NCBI RefSeq assembly: GCF_000577275.2
Contig: NZ_HG916855.1
Location: 558,001-622,000, forward strand
Direction: 5' to 3'
DNA from: Rhizobium favelukesii
Lineage (GTDB): Bacteria > Pseudomonadota > Alphaproteobacteria > Rhizobiales > Rhizobiaceae
Length of the DNA stretch: 64,000 bases
Shown here in pieces: positions 62,847 through 64,000 of the stretch (position 1 is its first letter; every line of letters begins with the position of its first letter). The notes under the pieces are model-generated. The model saw nothing but the letters and a program-made list of their open reading frames with translations. It was not told where the DNA came from and did not search any database. The position numbers and the translations under genes are program-made.

Positions 62847-63129
62847 ACAAGCTGATGATGTTGGCGACGAGACAGAGGGCAGAGCATGAGGATGCGGCCG
62901 GAGGTGCCGAGAAGGCCGGGACCTACGAACCGATTTTTCTCGCGTTTCCGGTGGGGCAATTGATTGCGACTGCAGTGCTGCAGTCGCTCCTACTTGTGGT
63001 TTCTCTGTCCACTGTACTGGGCCTAGAGACAGTAAGGTCAATGGAAAGGCGACTCGGTGATGGAGGCGACCACCTCAGAATCGAACGTTTGGTTTAAATC
63101 GACGGGCCATGAATTAAGATTGGACGCAT
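62847..63129. other. Noncoding region
   Basis: About 280 bp with no gene, repeat or RNA that I can recognise. Confidence 0.3.
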
Positions 63130-63355
63130 CTTCACTTTAAATTGGTCGGGACATGCATCCGCTCGAAGTCATCGCTGAGCATCCGCTCAAGCGAAACACG
63201 CCGGCGGCGCGCGCCCATGCGGTGTCCTCGACAATGTTTTCCTCTTCCCCTCGTTAAGGTCACGGCGGTGCGAGATCCATGTCTGAAGCAGTCCATCTCG
63301 CTCTTGCCGCTCAAGGAGTGTTGCGTCCCTCAGGCTCCTGAAATAGGTCCGTCAT
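63130..63355 (-). pseudogene. Mobile mystery protein B remnant
   Basis: From the ATG at 63355, the reading MTDLFQEPEGRNTP matches the start of mobile mystery protein B (Fic-domain, MTDLFxEPEGATPL). Shifted frames then give GLLQTWISHRRDLNE and ENIVEDTAWARAAG. The Fic core is gone. Its start overlaps the end of the A gene (ATGA), as in intact A/B pairs. Confidence 0.65.
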
Positions 63356-63718
63356 GTCTCGTTCCAGAGGTCGCTCTCAGAGAGTTTGTCGCGAATGTAT
63401 GCCTGGACATGGGATTCGAAATCCACATCGTCCGTGCCCTGCGCTTCGAGGCGCATCGTATGCGTGACGCGTCGAAGCCCGCGCTTTGCGAGTTTCCGTG
63501 CGCGGGCATCGATGACATCCTCGAGTGAACTGTTTGGGACGAGGGCGTAGACGAGCGCACAATCCAGCGCCTGCGCTGCGCGCCTGTCATCGCGAGCGCG
63601 TCGCGCAGTGCCCGCACCTATCCCTTTGGCGGTGCTGTGAACCGGTCAAAATCGGTTGGAGCCCCTGCAATCCTTCATCGAGGCGCAAGCGCCCCCTCTT
63701 TCGACTGTCGCTCTTCAT
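63352..63718 (-). pseudogene. Mobile mystery protein A remnant with HTH deletion
   Basis: From the ATG at 63718, a basic N terminus (RGRLRLDEGLQGLQP) leads to ALRDALAMTGAQ and then, in another frame, directly to QALDCALVYALVPNSSLEDV and the C-terminal DFESHVQAYIRDKLSESDLW with a stop at 63352. The HTH core that should separate these parts is missing and frames change, so the gene is dead. Confidence 0.65.
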
Positions 63719-64000
63719 CCCTGGTCGCTGGCAAGGCCGAGGCGGCGAGGGCGCTGCTAACCCGTCACCGGCTCCGCTGTTGAGCGCTGCGGTTAGTGGT
63801 GCCCGCCAGCCGTCGAACAATCCCCGCCTTGCCAGCGACCATTGCGTCCTGCCCCGGCTTCAGGTCCTGCCGGGCCCCGCGCCGCCCCGCAACGGCGTTG
63901 CCGTCCTCCACCTGCGTTGCGGCCCTATCGGGTGCGGGCCGGCCCTTGCAGCCCGGCATTCGGACCGCCGTAGCAGGTCGCGATGGTCGCGACCTCAAAA
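63719..64000. other. Window-edge region
   Basis: About 280 bp. A minus-strand frame (77 codons, 63765-63998) enters from beyond the window edge, is Arg/Gly/Ala-rich and has no recognised family; it could be the C terminus of a gene that starts outside. Not called. Confidence 0.25.

Noticed and set aside
1-64000. CRISPR arrays, prophage structural genes, replication or conjugation modules
   Set aside because: I looked for regular repeats, phage head/tail genes, repABC and tra/trb hallmarks and saw none.

Overview
The window looks like an accessory replicon (megaplasmid or chromid) or a genomic-island-rich stretch of a rhizobial alphaproteobacterium (Rhizobium/Agrobacterium/Sinorhizobium type). 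The reasons are high GC, DUF1127 and DUF6481 genes, a cuckoo-type anti-Shine-Dalgarno RNA cluster, a pRiA4b ORF3 family gene, many catabolic ABC-transporter operons with their own regulators, and class III cyclase/TolB/TPR proteins. This assignment is inference from gene content; there is no rRNA, complete tRNA or replication gene to anchor it.

From 1 to 23 kb the window is a mosaic of single genes and debris. It holds two co-linear adenylate cyclase/TolB/TPR genes (216-2105 and 5264-7033), an ecotin protease inhibitor, an SDR oxidoreductase, a large Prc/Tsp periplasmic protease and an RsgA GTPase. There are several toxin-antitoxin loci: vapBC, a DUF1778/GNAT pair, mazE with a frameshifted mazF, and an orphan parD. 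A cold-shock gene is followed by small charged proteins. Between these lie remnants of an IS110-type transposase, ABC ATPase, SDR, NtaA-like monooxygenase and MmgE/PrpD genes. Three copies of a 19-bp sequence resembling a tRNA T-loop plus acceptor end lie at 10.4, 11.3 and 14.1 kb.

From 23 to 29.4 kb there is a solute uptake and catabolism cluster: a frameshifted M20 amidohydrolase, a polar amino-acid-type ABC transporter and a 4,5-dihydroxyphthalate-decarboxylase-like protein. A MocR-type regulator diverges from it, with matching palindromic half-sites in the shared intergenic region.

From 30.4 to 42.3 kb, the best-defined system is a guanidine assimilation operon: NitT/TauT-type ABC transporter, two DUF1989 proteins (carboxyguanidine deiminase subunits), a biotin-dependent guanidine/urea carboxylase and allophanate hydrolase. 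It is preceded by a recognisable guanidine-I (ykkC) riboswitch, a near-perfect sigma-54 promoter and a TGC-N11-GCA palindrome of NtrC type. The layout implies nitrogen-starvation transcription gated by guanidine. A Rieske/FAD reductase gene follows downstream on the same strand.

From 43 to 47 kb lie GrpB, an M24 peptidase, a nucleotidyltransferase-fold/Xre pair (Xre frameshifted), and a DUF1127 gene with an EcfG-like promoter followed by four CCUCCUCCC-loop hairpins.

From 47.9 to 55.1 kb is a GntR-regulated carbon operon: D-erythronate-dehydrogenase-like protein, SDR and a complete CUT1 sugar ABC transporter. From 55.1 to 62.4 kb is a LysR divergon with a ring-cleaving-type dioxygenase, isochorismatase-type hydrolase, XapX, a Tat-exported amidohydrolase with a Cys/His-rich tail, DoxX, an MFS exporter and a His/Asp-rich small protein. 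The last 1.5 kb is decayed: azoreductase and mobile mystery protein A/B remnants.

Several genes are broken by what look like one-base indels, two of them in homopolymers. Both real decay and sequence error must be considered.
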